Part shown: positions 42,689 through 52,218 of the stretch, one piece after another
Position numbering within the stretch: the stretch's first letter is position 1
How the letters are laid out: every line of letters starts with the position of its first letter
Assembly (NCBI RefSeq): GCF_019976755.1
Contig: NZ_AP023441.1
Location: forward strand, 6,507,501-6,571,500
Length of the DNA: 64,000 nucleotides
DNA from: Nostoc sp. MS1
Lineage (GTDB): Bacteria > Cyanobacteriota > Cyanobacteriia > Cyanobacteriales > Nostocaceae
Direction of reading: 5' to 3'
Notes under the pieces: model-generated
Databases searched by the model: none
Told to the model about the DNA's origin: nothing
Seen by the model: only the letters and a program-made list of their open reading frames with translations
Position numbers and translations under genes: made by a program

Positions 42689-43112
42689 AGGTATTTTCCT
42701 CATGTTGAGACTCACTAACTTTTACATAAACACTCTCTTGCTTTGTTAATAAACTCGATAGCATTGCATGTATTAGCATCATAGATGACAACCCAAATAC
42801 ATCCATCGAACCAGAAATAAACCGACGATGACTATCTACATCTGATATTAAACTATCATTTTCAAACACTAGACCTACGAGTGCATCCTGAATAGGTTTA
42901 ATAATATTATCGGTATCAAGTGGGTTTTCATCACAAAAGTACACTATCGTTAACTGTAAGTTAGTGTCTTGAATTGGACTGTAAGCTTCCCAAAACTTTT
43001 TAACTTCAGAACGCACAAAATTTTTCCATTCCTTAAGACCTTTTGACTTTGCTTGGCACGAAACAGGTCTTCTAAAAATGACAAACTCAAAAGGCAAGGG
43101 TATTACTGACAT
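42681..43112 (-). CDS. RusA-like Holliday junction resolvase-fold protein
   Basis: 143 residues from the ATG at 43112 (MSVIPLPFEFVIFRRPVSCQ); a TTG six codons earlier is less likely. The RusA core is clear: VYFCDENPLDTDNIIKPIQDALVG followed by LVFENDSLISDVDSHRR, which supplies the catalytic aspartates (D-x-DN and D-S-x-I-x-D). RusA proteins cut Holliday junctions and are usually phage- or element-borne. Here it is the first gene of a three-gene overlapping cassette and not beside recognisable phage genes, so it may have been co-opted. Confidence 0.8.
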   Translation of the reverse strand: MSVIPLPFEFVIFRRPVSCQAKSKGLKEWKNFVRSEVKKFWEAYSPIQDTNLQLTIVYFCDENPLDTDNIIKPIQDALVGLVFENDSLISDVDSHRRFISGSMDVFGLSSMMLIHAMLSSLLTKQESVYVKVSESQHEENTYE

Positions 43113-43299
43113 TCTAAATCCATCTTTCAATTATCACTGATAAAATTACAATCTTTATTACATCTTAAGCTTTAAATCTTCAGTATGCTTACGTTATATA
43201 AAATGTATGTATGCTTGTGTTGAATCACATCATAATTATAGATGGCCAAGAAATTTCTTTCTTGGCTTTAATTTCAACTGCTTAAAAGTAAAGAAATGC

Positions 43300-44583
43300 T
43301 TACTCCGATTGAATTGGGTTATCTTTGGGATTAACTAATCTCAACAATTTCTGCTTGATTTGAGCATCAAATACTTCCCATTTCATCCTGGCATAAGCAG
43401 AGTTTTCGTTACTACCAGATAAGAAACCCATCGGAATTTCAAAGCCGCCAGCGCCTGTTCTTCCACCACCAAAGAATCTACCTGTACTATCTTGACCAAA
43501 GGCTTCTTTGATAAATTCATCGGGGTCTAAGGTTAGTTTAGTCGTCCTCAAGGAACCGATGACTACTTCTAATTCGTCGTCTTCGTCGTGGACAATGCCG
43601 TAAACTACAGCAGTGTGGACGTTTTCTTCAGTCACGAGGAAATCTGCGGCTTGGGGGATAGCGTCGCGGTCGTCGTAGCGCAAGTAACCAACGCCTGCAA
43701 TAGAGAAGTTGTTTTGGACGATGCGATTTTTGAGCGATCGCTCGATCACATCCATCACCCGTTTAGAACGGTTTGCCTGTAAAATGGCGTTTAGCAGTTG
43801 GGCATCATAAAAGCGGCTGAGATAGGCAGCTGCCATAAAATCTTCTTCTTGCGCCTGCATCAGTCGATTTGTATCTGAACGCAAGCCGTGCATCAAAGCT
43901 GTCGCACATTTGACGTGCTGGCCGATGCTGCTATCTAAGCCCAATAAACCAGTTTGGAGATATTGAGTAAAAATTGTTGCTGTCGCGCGTACATAAGGAC
44001 GGACATCAACAAAATCGGCTTTTAAATCGCTCTGCAAGCTGTGGTGGTCAATCACAGCTACTAGAGGAATACCCGCCTGCTGTAATGCTGACAATAGCTG
44101 ACTTGTTGTGCCTTGGTTATCAATTAGCACCATACCTTGATAACAGGATAAGTCTTTACTTTTGAGGGTTTGCGGTGTCCAACGCTGGGCGGGTAAACCA
44201 GTAAGTTTAACTAGGGCGATATTTTCTTGGTGACTTAAAGTCCCAGCATAAATAATCTCACACTTGATATCGTATTGCTGGGCAATTAATTGGTAAGTCC
44301 ACGCACAAGAAAGGGCATCTGGGTCGGGGAAGTCTTGCAATATAATCAACTGACGCTCATGGCGATGTAACAGTAGCGTCTTTTGCAATTCTTCTGATTT
44401 TTGAAAGGCAAGGGAATTATTACGTTGCCCTATATAAATACCTACTCCTTCACCTGTGGATGCTGGCAAGGATGGTTTAGTAATGGTCACTTCTGCTTCT
44501 TTGTCTACTTCAGGTTCTTCAGGATTTGGCTCTTTAGTCAATGAAAAACTCTCAGACTGCTTCAATGAATGATTCAATTGCAT
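43300..44583 (-). CDS. DHH-family phosphoesterase (NrnA-like)
   Basis: 427 residues from the ATG at 44583. A disordered N-terminus (~70 residues) precedes the DHH domain: IILQDFPDPDALSCAW with motif I (DxD), VLIDNQG, VAVIDHHS (DHH) and TATALMHGLRSDTNR-like motif IV (CATALMHGLRSDTN). The C-terminal DHHA1 domain ends FFGGGRTGAGGFEIPMG. Related enzymes degrade nanoRNA, pAp or cyclic dinucleotide products. Exact substrate unknown. Conserved in cyanobacteria and not part of the neighbouring cassette (187-base gap). Confidence 0.82.
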   Translation of the reverse strand: MQLNHSLKQSESFSLTKEPNPEEPEVDKEAEVTITKPSLPASTGEGVGIYIGQRNNSLAFQKSEELQKTLLLHRHERQLIILQDFPDPDALSCAWTYQLIAQQYDIKCEIIYAGTLSHQENIALVKLTGLPAQRWTPQTLKSKDLSCYQGMVLIDNQGTTSQLLSALQQAGIPLVAVIDHHSLQSDLKADFVDVRPYVRATATIFTQYLQTGLLGLDSSIGQHVKCATALMHGLRSDTNRLMQAQEEDFMAAAYLSRFYDAQLLNAILQANRSKRVMDVIERSLKNRIVQNNFSIAGVGYLRYDDRDAIPQAADFLVTEENVHTAVVYGIVHDEDDELEVVIGSLRTTKLTLDPDEFIKEAFGQDSTGRFFGGGRTGAGGFEIPMGFLSGSNENSAYARMKWEVFDAQIKQKLLRLVNPKDNPIQSE

Positions 44584-44589
44584 ATGCAA

Positions 44590-45435
44590 AGTTTTTGTAA
44601 ATGTGAGGTTCCATTGATTTGTTCAGAGATATTGCCATCAGCAATTGACTGATTTAACCCCACATTCTGATCTTCGCAAAAATCAAGCGATATGGGGATA
44701 CATATCTCGGTATATTTTTTGTCAAGAACATAAGTCAGCAATTTGATAGATTTCACCATAATGCTGGTAAAGACGCTATAGTCTTGAGGTGGCATTTTAA
44801 AGGCTGATCAATCTTTGTTATATTTAGGTTGCAAAATAAAGCTATTTGCTATCACAGCTTTTGCTAGTTCCGTTGCAACGGATGGTTTGATATTGCAAGA
44901 TTTATATCTTTACTTATCACTCCCACTAGGCATATTTTTTACATTCCCCTAGTTTACCTTCATGGGGGTGTCGTTGAGGCTTCATATTTGAGTCTATCCT
45001 TTGCTCGACATGAATTTATGCTCAAGGTTATATTGACTAATATTCAATTTTACAGTTAGTTATATTCTTTAGGCAAAAAGGTAGTTTGTATAAATTTACT
45101 ACCAATGGTCTTAGACGGCAGGAAGCAGAAGACGCAAGGGAGCAGAGAGTATGGAAGAGGAAAAATACCCCTGAACCCTGCACTTCATCTCCCTGCTTCT
45201 CTCACTAATCACTCAGCACTGTTAAGTTAGAAGCTAAAAGTGAATTATTCTTCTCCAGCTTTTTATCTTTCAACCTGTGGGTACTTTAGGAGAAAGGCTT
45301 TGGCGAAAGTTTTGTTGTATCTATCCAGCACTATGACAAAAATTTAAAAAAATTAGCGCTTTAAAGTTGTTGATTATTAATTTATATGTTAATATAAGAG
45401 GCTGTTGGCTATTTAAAGGGTTAATCGCGTACTCA
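44590..45435. other. Long intergenic region
   Basis: About 850 bases upstream of the DHH gene. No convincing ORF. A purine-rich degenerate repeat (GGAAGCAGAAGACGCAAGGG) lies near 45120-45160 and a short C-rich run near 45180. The possible RNA that follows is listed separately. Confidence 0.5.
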
Positions 45436-45592
45436 CCTACAACACATGTAGGCACAATATCCTTTAAAGGATAGAGGCACAATCGAAATTGATACCCAGC
45501 TTAGTACTTGGGCTTAATCTTAAGCTGATAAAGTACTACCAACTAGACAAGCAACTATAACACCTATTTTTAGGTGACAAATCAACTGGGTA
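45436..45592. ncRNA. Candidate structured RNA (strand unknown)
   Basis: A run of perfect complementary segments. Hairpins are CCTACA/TGTAGG (45436-45452), ATCCTTTAAAGGAT (45459-45472) and CACCTA/TAGGTG (45561-45576). A nested stem has TAGTACTT (45502) with AAGTACTA (45531) around GCTTAA/TTAAGC (45512-45525). An outer 7-bp pairing TACCCAG (45493) with CTGGGTA (45586) encloses the last two, giving a multibranch fold. AGGCACAAT is repeated directly at 45450 and 45475. No coding potential. Not matched to a family I know; a structured repeat remains possible. Confidence 0.4.
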
Positions 45593-45613
45593 CTTAAGGT
45601 TATTGTGTTAGTG

Positions 45614-46111
45614 TCAAAGTCCTATAACATATTTTTGCCACTCTTGATGCAAGCCACTCTTCAAATGTTTGCTGACCTCGAAATAGAGGCTGCTGTATGG
45701 TTGACGAGGCTGATGGCGCAGAGGCATTCGTGCCTCTTGGGGTGTGCGACTGCCTTTTTTGACATTGCAACGGACACAAGCCGTCACAATATTCTCCCAG
45801 CTATCACCACCACCGCGCGATCGCGGAATCACATGATCCAATGTCAGCTCGTCCCCGGTATATCCACAGTATTGACAAGTATGTCCATCACGATGCAGGA
45901 TATTGCGGCGAGTTAGTGGAATTTCCTTGTAAGGAACGCGGACATAATGACGCAACCTTATTACAGTTGGTAACGGAAAGTCAGAGTAAAGAAACCTGCC
46001 GTTGTGTTCCACACGTTCTGCTTTGCCCTTGATTAACAGAACCGCAGCACGCCGCCAGCTCGTTATATTGAGCGGTTCGTAAGAGGCATTTAATACTAAA
46101 ACCTTCCCCAT
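45614..46111 (-). CDS. HNH endonuclease-family protein
   Basis: 165 residues. MGKVLVLNASYEPLNITSWRRA is the conserved start of a widespread cyanobacterial HNH family. The HNH/zinc module is complete: HTCQYCG, LTLDHVIPRSRGGGDSWENIVTACVRCN. It is probably chromosomal housekeeping rather than mobile, since it has no intron or restriction partner. The role is unknown. The IS element lies 149 bases beyond its 5' end and may have separated it from its original promoter context. Confidence 0.88.
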   Translation of the reverse strand: MGKVLVLNASYEPLNITSWRRAAVLLIKGKAERVEHNGRFLYSDFPLPTVIRLRHYVRVPYKEIPLTRRNILHRDGHTCQYCGYTGDELTLDHVIPRSRGGGDSWENIVTACVRCNVKKGSRTPQEARMPLRHQPRQPYSSLYFEVSKHLKSGLHQEWQKYVIGL

Positions 46112-46260
46112 TGATCAAGCTCAAGGTATTAGTTTTACATATATTAACACGATTTTCCTCTCCTTGGGGAGGGGAGGATAAATTATACTTTCGAGATAAT
46201 TTTGGAGAAGTGGCGAGTGGGAGGATGAGGGAGATGAGGGAGATGAGGGAGAGGGGGGAG

Positions 46261-47569
46261 CCTGACAGGTGTAGGTTTTTTACAATTAGGAGGAATTGAA
46301 GCAAAAGAAATCGTCAACAGGAGTATGAGGAAAAGCACTCCAACTGGGAAGATGAATAGGAAGATGGTTGAGTAAATCAGCAATCAGGGTCAACAGGCCT
46401 AACAAAAAACAAGAAATCTGACGCTGAGGATGAAGGTGGAAAGGCTGAGAAAAGACAACATGTCGAGGTGGAAGTTGTTCGAGAGTTGGGGGAGAAGATT
46501 GATTTTCCGCTTCGCCCCCCAGCATCACCATCCAAAGAGTGGCAACAGCGATGGCTAACCACAAACGTTCAGCACGTTGTGGTGAGAGCAAACGAGTATG
46601 ATGCCAATCCCAACCATCTCCTTTGACATCCCGATAAACACATTCTGTAGAAGGACGTAAACCGTACCAGAGTGCAGAGGCGCTCGTGGGTTCAAGGTCA
46701 GTCAAAATCAACCAAGGGTCTTTGTAACCAAAATCCCAACGGGCAAGCAATGTACATTCAACGGGATTGGTGACAAAGCAAATAATTCGACCTGACCAAG
46801 ATGTTCCAGGGGTACAAACCACATCTTTTAGTGGATGCCATGTATTCCCAGATGGCAGGCGATAAGTTCCTTGATGGTTAATACGTAAAAACGGATGCCA
46901 GCCAGCAGCCACAATCAATTCATACAACCAACAAGCATACAGTCCTCTGTCAGCAGTGACTATGACATCAAACTCAGTTGGGATGGCATCTTTGATTGCT
47001 GTGAGCAGATTGTGCCAATGCCCTTTCCAACTTCCTGGCTCATGTGCTTTGACCACACACCATGCTATCGGGATTCCACAACCCGCCAAGAGTATGTTTA
47101 CTGATAAGACTACAAACTTATTGCCGATACTGGTTGCGTCTAGTGCTAGCGCAATACGCTTGATATTGGTAGGTAGCAAACTGATCACCCATAACAGCAA
47201 TGGCGCAAAACAACTACTTACATCTAGAGTCCGACGATGAAGCCCTTTTTTGGCAGAGGCTTCCTCATACCATTCTTTTAATCTTTGACGTACTGTATTT
47301 GCCTTTTCTGAGTTGACTTGAGCTATGAATTTTGACACTTTGCTCAAGCTACTTGATCTTGTCATCACTATGCCAAAACTCCATGTTGCCAGCCCTACCA
47401 CTTGTGGTAACGTCAGATGTGGCATTTTCTGTGACACTATATTTGTCCATTGTTTGAGGTACTCATTTTTCAGCATTTGAGCCTCTGTTTCACTTTGTCA
47501 GTCTGCTTTTATTTTCTGTCAAGCGTGAATGAATGCTCACACTCTTGTAAAAAACCTACACCTGTCAGG
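46261..47569. mobile_element. IS4-family insertion sequence, intact
   Basis: 1,309 bp. Perfect 24-bp terminal inverted repeats beginning CCTGACAGGTGTAGG lie at 46261-46284 and 47546-47569. A 9-bp target duplication, AGGGGGGAG, flanks both ends (46252-46260 and 47570-47578). It has inserted into a purine-rich GATGAGGGA-type tandem repeat whose halves remain on either side. The single transposase ORF fills it on the minus strand. Identical ends and a clean duplication indicate a recent insertion. Confidence 0.95.
46286..47476 (-). CDS. IS4-family transposase
   Basis: 396 residues, uninterrupted. The DDE residues are in ALDATSIG, VTADRGLYACWL and the C1 region YGLRPSTECVYRDVK, an exact Y-x2-R-x3-E-x6-K (YREK) signature of IS4 transposases. 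The stop lies one base inside the left inverted repeat. Appears functional. Confidence 0.95.
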   Translation of the reverse strand: MLKNEYLKQWTNIVSQKMPHLTLPQVVGLATWSFGIVMTRSSSLSKVSKFIAQVNSEKANTVRQRLKEWYEEASAKKGLHRRTLDVSSCFAPLLLWVISLLPTNIKRIALALDATSIGNKFVVLSVNILLAGCGIPIAWCVVKAHEPGSWKGHWHNLLTAIKDAIPTEFDVIVTADRGLYACWLYELIVAAGWHPFLRINHQGTYRLPSGNTWHPLKDVVCTPGTSWSGRIICFVTNPVECTLLARWDFGYKDPWLILTDLEPTSASALWYGLRPSTECVYRDVKGDGWDWHHTRLLSPQRAERLWLAIAVATLWMVMLGGEAENQSSPPTLEQLPPRHVVFSQPFHLHPQRQISCFLLGLLTLIADLLNHLPIHLPSWSAFPHTPVDDFFCFNSS

Positions 47570-47578
47570 AGGGGGGAG

Positions 47579-47886
47579 CAGGGGAGAATAATTAAATGAC
47601 TATGGACTATGGACTAATGACTAATGACCAACGACCAATGACTAATGACTAAAAAATTTCCCAAGTATGTTGTATCTGTTGCGAAATGCGGGTTAAACTT
47701 CCTGATTAATTCTGATGTGATTATCAGAGTTTTAAATACAACTGAAGCTATTGGCTTTTAATTACAGGGTGATTTATGAATCTTGTTGACGGTTAACGGT
47801 TAACAGTCAACTGTCAACAACCTAAAAGCACGATGGCTGAGGACGTTAAAAAGCTAAACAGTGGTGTTATAAGAGGAAGTTAAAAA
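47579..47886. repeat. Heptamer repeats and intergenic DNA upstream of alr
   Basis: TGACTAT/GGACTAA/TGACCAA-type 7-base units occupy 47597-47652, and TTAACGGTTAACAGTCAACTG lies near 47790-47812. GAGGAAG precedes the alr start. No gene. Confidence 0.75.
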
Positions 47887-49074
47887 ATGTTAAGCCGCGA
47901 ACAAGCCTCTGGTATGGCTGCTCATCAACAGTGTGATACCTATGCTTGGTTTTCTCAACGTGCTTGGGTGGAAATTGATTTAGAAGCTTTGTCTTACAAT
48001 GTGCAGCAACTCAGGCAGTTTTTATCACCGCATACTCAGTTAATGGCTGTAGTGAAAGCAGATGCTTATGGTCATGGTGCGGTGACGGTGGCACAGACAG
48101 CACTACAAGGGGGTGCTAGTTGGTTGGGTGTGGCGACTGTTCCAGAGGGTATCCAATTGCGGGAGGCGGGGATTAAAGCGCCTATTTTGATTTTAGGGGC
48201 TACTTACACACCAGAACAAATTCAGGCGATCGCGCAATGGGAGCTTCAACCAACTATCGGTAGTCCTAAACAAGCTTTGATATTTTCCAATACATTGGAA
48301 ACGATACAACACGATTTACCCATACCTGTACATATCAAATTAGATACAGGGATGTCTCGATTGGGTACTAATTGGCAACAAGCTGGGGAGTTTGTGCAGT
48401 TAGTAGACCGTTTACCCCATTTGGATATTGCTAGTGTTTACTCGCACTTAGCAACGGCAGATAGTCCAGATACGAAGATTATGGAAGAACAGCATAGACG
48501 ATTTGAGGAGGCGATCGCGCAAATTAAAGCTTTGGGTGTGAAAATTCCTAGTCTGCATTTAGCCAACTCCGCCGCCACCCTTACAGACAAGCGCCTACAT
48601 TACAATATGGTACGTGTGGGTTTATCTGTATACGGACTCTACCCAGCGCCTCATTTACAGAAAACAATCAGCCTGAAACCAGTTATCCAAGTTCAAGCGC
48701 GAGTTACCCACGTTAAAACCATTGTTGAAGGAACTGGTGTAAGTTACGGACACCAATTTATCGCCCCTTGTGAAATGCGCCTGGCGGTTGTGGGTATTGG
48801 TTACGCTGATGGTGTACCACGTAATCTTTCCAATAAAATGCAGGTATTAATTCGCGGTCAGCGAGTACCGCAAATCGGCGCGATTACTATGGATCAGTTA
48901 ATGATAGATGTGAGTGCTGTGCCAGATGTGCAAGAAGGGGAAATAGTTACTTTACTAGGGGAACAGGGTAAAGAAAGAATTACGGCTGATGATTGGGCAG
49001 AGAAGTTAAATACTATCTCCTGGGAAATTCTGTGTGGGTTTAAACATCGTCTACCCCGTGTGGGGGTGATGTAA
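47887..49074 (+). CDS. alr: Alanine racemase
   Basis: 395 residues. The PLP-binding lysine is in MAVVKADAYGHG, and the second catalytic base tyrosine in VVGIGYADGVPR. KLDTGMSRLG and GAITMDQLMIDVS are also family hallmarks. It interconverts L- and D-alanine for peptidoglycan. A short extra N-terminus (MLSREQASGMAAHQQ) precedes the barrel. GAGGAAG lies just ahead of the start. Confidence 0.95.
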   Translation: MLSREQASGMAAHQQCDTYAWFSQRAWVEIDLEALSYNVQQLRQFLSPHTQLMAVVKADAYGHGAVTVAQTALQGGASWLGVATVPEGIQLREAGIKAPILILGATYTPEQIQAIAQWELQPTIGSPKQALIFSNTLETIQHDLPIPVHIKLDTGMSRLGTNWQQAGEFVQLVDRLPHLDIASVYSHLATADSPDTKIMEEQHRRFEEAIAQIKALGVKIPSLHLANSAATLTDKRLHYNMVRVGLSVYGLYPAPHLQKTISLKPVIQVQARVTHVKTIVEGTGVSYGHQFIAPCEMRLAVVGIGYADGVPRNLSNKMQVLIRGQRVPQIGAITMDQLMIDVSAVPDVQEGEIVTLLGEQGKERITADDWAEKLNTISWEILCGFKHRLPRVGVM

Positions 49075-49162
49075 TTTAGGTTTGGGGAATTTGTTATGGA
49101 TTTTTAACTATTCCCTATACCCTATTCCCTGATAAATGTGTTATGCTAGGATAGTTGCATAA

Positions 49163-49244
49163 GCGGATGTGGCGGAATTGGCAGACGCGCTAGATTTAGG
49201 TTCTAGTTCCGAGAGGAGTGAAGGTTCAAGTCCTTTCATCCGCA
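49163..49244 (+). tRNA. trnL-UAG: tRNA-Leu (anticodon UAG)
   Basis: 82 nt. The acceptor stem is GCGGATG/CATCCGC with discriminator A. The anticodon stem CTAGA/TCTAG encloses loop TTTAGGT, giving anticodon TAG. A long variable arm (TTCCGAGAGGA region) and GGTTCAAGTCC T-arm fit leucine class II tRNA. CCA is not encoded; no intron. Confidence 0.97.
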
Positions 49245-49255
49245 TAAATTACAGA

Positions 49256-52204
49256 TTATAGATGTAAGAGATAAGTGATCGCTTTGATTAACATTTCTTG
49301 GTCAACGGGTTTGGTGAGATGTTGTTGAAAGCCGGCGGCTATTGCCTGCTGAGAATCAATCTCCCCAGCATAGGCGGTGAGCGCGATCGCCGGAATTTGC
49401 CCGCCTTTTGTCGTAGGTAAAGTACGGATTTGCCGAATTAGGGAGTAACCGTCTATATCGGGCATACCAATATCGCTGACTAATATATTGGGTTGAAAGG
49501 ATTCTAGGGTTGACAGCACTTCCTTGGCAGAGGTGACGGTCATGGTTTGCGCCCCGTACTGAGTAAGCATAACTGCTATTAGCTCACGGGCATCGGGTTC
49601 ATCATCTACAATTAGGACGCGAATCCCGGTGAGGTCGGCTTCTTGAGCGAATACTGCTGCTGAACGTGGGACTTCTGGCTCAACATTCGCCAAGGGCAAG
49701 TGTAGTGTAAAGGTCGCCCCTAATCCTTCGCCTGGGCTGTCTGCTGTGATTGTGCCGCCATGCGCTTCAACCAACTGACGCACAATCGCTAAACCCAATC
49801 CCAATCCGCCGAACTGGCGAGTTGTAGAAGCGTCTTCTTGGCGGAAGGACTCGAAAATATGAGGTAAAAAGTCGGATTTGATACCTTTACCTGTGTCTGT
49901 GACAGTGAGTTGTGCTTGATCACCGACTCGCTCTAATCGAATATCCACCCGGCCATTATGGGGAGTGAACTTAATGGCATTAGATAGGAGATTCCATACT
50001 ACTTGTTGGAGTCGCACTGCGTCGCCGGCTACCTGACCAATTTGTGGCAGTACTTGATGAAGGATGATGTTTTTGGCTAGGGCAGATGTCCTCACAGTAT
50101 CAATCGCTGCTTCAATGACAAAGACTAAATCAACGAAGGCTATTTCTAAGGTGAGTTTGCCCCGGAGAATCTTGGCAATATCTAGTAAGTCGTCAATGAG
50201 TTGGGTCTGGAGTTTGGCGTTACGTTCAATTGTGGCTAGGGCTTCAATCGTTTTTGCCGGAGTCAGCTTTTGCTTTTGCAAAAGTCTTGTCCAACCCAAA
50301 ATGGGGTTGAGGGGGGAGCGTAATTCGTGGGAGAGAACCGCCAGAAATTCATCTTTGATCCGATTTACCCGTGTGAGTTTTTCTGTTTGTTGTTGTAGTG
50401 AGGTGAGTAGCTGGGAACGCTCTAGGGCGATCGCAATTTGATCACAAATAGCTTGAAATAGGGATTGTTCGGCTGGGGTAAATTGGGTACGGCTGAGGCT
50501 ACCAAAACTCAACGTGCCAAAAAGCTTGCCTTGGGCAATTAAGGGTTGGCTGGCACAAGCAGTTAGCCCTAGCGATCGCGCTAGTGCCAATTTAGGATCA
50601 TCTGATTGCTGGATATCTCCTTGGACAATTTGGCAACGCTGTTGAGCGGCTGTACCACAAATCGCTTTCCCTATTTCTAACGATTCTATTTGTTGAGCTA
50701 CTTCCTGGGAAATACCGCCATAAAATGTTAAATATAATTTCTGTTGCTGTTCATCCAGCAGGTAGCTGAGGTAAACATCGACCCCCATGAGATCCTGGAG
50801 TTTTTTAAATATACTGTCCACCAGGGCTAGGGGTTGGAAAGAAGAGAGTAAATCGCGGCTGGTTTCGTACAACAGTTGGATATGTTGATTACGCTCTTGC
50901 AAGGCTAATTCGGCTTGTTTGCGATCGCGTAGCGCGGCTTGCCGTTCGCTGATATCCACTGTTGAGCCGATAACACGAATCACCTGCTCCTGCTCGTCTC
51001 GAACTAAACAACCCCGCTCCCAAACATCTACCCAATGCCCATCTTCATGGCGAACCCGGTATTCTGCTTCATAAAGGTAATTTGGGCTGGCTAATAATTC
51101 GGGTAACTTTCCTTGCAAGCGAGCCATATCATCGGGATGAATCCGTTCACGCCACCAGGTGGCACTGAGTGGAGCATCTTGAGGGTGAACGCCGATGAGG
51201 TCAAATAATTTCTCGGAACGATACACCTCGTTTGTCAACAGGTCAAAGTCAAAAATCAGCCCATCGACTGCTTGTAAGACTAGGCGGAGTTGTTCTTCTA
51301 ACCGCTTTTGGTGGTCAATATCAGTAATTGTCCCAATCCAACCTGTAATTTTTCCTTGGTGGTCTTTTGTGGGTATTCCTCGTGAGATGAACCAGTGATA
51401 AGCACCATCCCATCGGCGAATCCGGTACTCCATCTCGAAGGCTTCTTCACGACTAACAGACTGACCCCACTTTTCTAAGGTGCGATCGCGATAGTCCGGG
51501 TGAATTGTGCTGACTCCTGCCAAACCCATTGATTCAGCTTCACCCAAACCGCTATATTCATACCAGCGTTGATTCCAGTAATTCACCGCTCCTGTAGCAT
51601 CGGCAGTCCAAACCATCTGCGGCATTGCTTCTGCCAGATTTTGATAACGTTGTTGACTAGCTTGGAGGGCGGCTGTAAATTGGTTACGCTCGGTGATATC
51701 TAAAAAAGCGCCTACCGACCCCCGCAGTTCATCGTTGTCGCCCCGCAAGGGAGCGGCGTAGGCTAATAACTGGCGTGCTGTGCCATCAGGTAGCAAAATA
51801 TCAAATTCGATATCTCGCATATCTACACCCTGCCTGGCGGCAACCTGCATAGGCAAATCGTCGGCGGGAATTTCCTGTTCGTTGCGGAAAACGCGGTAAG
51901 CAGGCTGTTCGTGAGGTGGCGCACTCTTGGAAATATTCGCACCAGGACTCACATCGAGTAATTGCCGGAGGTAGGCATTACATTGAACTGTGGCACAGTT
52001 TGGGTCAGAGGCGATCGCAATGCCCACAGGAATAGTGTCTAGTAGGGTTTGTAGTTCCGCCACTCGATTGAGCAAATCCCGATTGAGTTGTCCAATGGCT
52101 GCCTCAGCCTGCTTTTGCTGCATGACAGTTGCGGTAATCTCGCGCCAAGATGCGACAAAGCCATCGTTCAGCTTACTGGCACGGATATCAAATGCCCCCC
52201 GCAT
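49256..52204 (-). CDS. Hybrid sensor histidine kinase/response regulator, 5'-truncated
   Basis: 982 residues. Residues 1-30 (FDIRASKLNDGFVASWREIT) are the tail of a PAS domain whose front is missing, and an in-frame TAA directly precedes the ATG. Then come PAS (~45-175), two PAS-PAC units (~185-300, ~305-425), GAF (~450-600), HisKA with phospho-His in FLAVLSHELRSPLNP, HATPase (NLLSNAIKFTP, DTGKGI, GLGLGLAIVRQLVEAHGG) and a C-terminal receiver (VLIVDDEPDARE, VSDIGMPDIDGY, LTKPV). It should autophosphorylate and pass phosphate to its receiver. It starts 15 bases after a DUF2791-type ATPase, a junction that looks like a deletion breakpoint. Confidence 0.88.
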   Translation of the reverse strand: MRGAFDIRASKLNDGFVASWREITATVMQQKQAEAAIGQLNRDLLNRVAELQTLLDTIPVGIAIASDPNCATVQCNAYLRQLLDVSPGANISKSAPPHEQPAYRVFRNEQEIPADDLPMQVAARQGVDMRDIEFDILLPDGTARQLLAYAAPLRGDNDELRGSVGAFLDITERNQFTAALQASQQRYQNLAEAMPQMVWTADATGAVNYWNQRWYEYSGLGEAESMGLAGVSTIHPDYRDRTLEKWGQSVSREEAFEMEYRIRRWDGAYHWFISRGIPTKDHQGKITGWIGTITDIDHQKRLEEQLRLVLQAVDGLIFDFDLLTNEVYRSEKLFDLIGVHPQDAPLSATWWRERIHPDDMARLQGKLPELLASPNYLYEAEYRVRHEDGHWVDVWERGCLVRDEQEQVIRVIGSTVDISERQAALRDRKQAELALQERNQHIQLLYETSRDLLSSFQPLALVDSIFKKLQDLMGVDVYLSYLLDEQQQKLYLTFYGGISQEVAQQIESLEIGKAICGTAAQQRCQIVQGDIQQSDDPKLALARSLGLTACASQPLIAQGKLFGTLSFGSLSRTQFTPAEQSLFQAICDQIAIALERSQLLTSLQQQTEKLTRVNRIKDEFLAVLSHELRSPLNPILGWTRLLQKQKLTPAKTIEALATIERNAKLQTQLIDDLLDIAKILRGKLTLEIAFVDLVFVIEAAIDTVRTSALAKNIILHQVLPQIGQVAGDAVRLQQVVWNLLSNAIKFTPHNGRVDIRLERVGDQAQLTVTDTGKGIKSDFLPHIFESFRQEDASTTRQFGGLGLGLAIVRQLVEAHGGTITADSPGEGLGATFTLHLPLANVEPEVPRSAAVFAQEADLTGIRVLIVDDEPDARELIAVMLTQYGAQTMTVTSAKEVLSTLESFQPNILVSDIGMPDIDGYSLIRQIRTLPTTKGGQIPAIALTAYAGEIDSQQAIAAGFQQHLTKPVDQEMLIKAITYLLHL

Positions 52205-52218
52205 TTACTGCATGAAAA

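Noticed and set aside
44574..44795. 73-residue ORF upstream of the DHH gene
   Set aside because: No recognisable domain, no good ribosome site and it overlaps the DHH start; likely chance.
45605..45916. 103-residue plus-strand ORF
   Set aside because: It lies antisense to the well-supported HNH gene and has no family resemblance.
49163..49244. tRNA-Leu intron
   Set aside because: Cyanobacterial tRNA-Leu(UAA) often has a group I intron, but this anticodon is UAG and the gene is uninterrupted.
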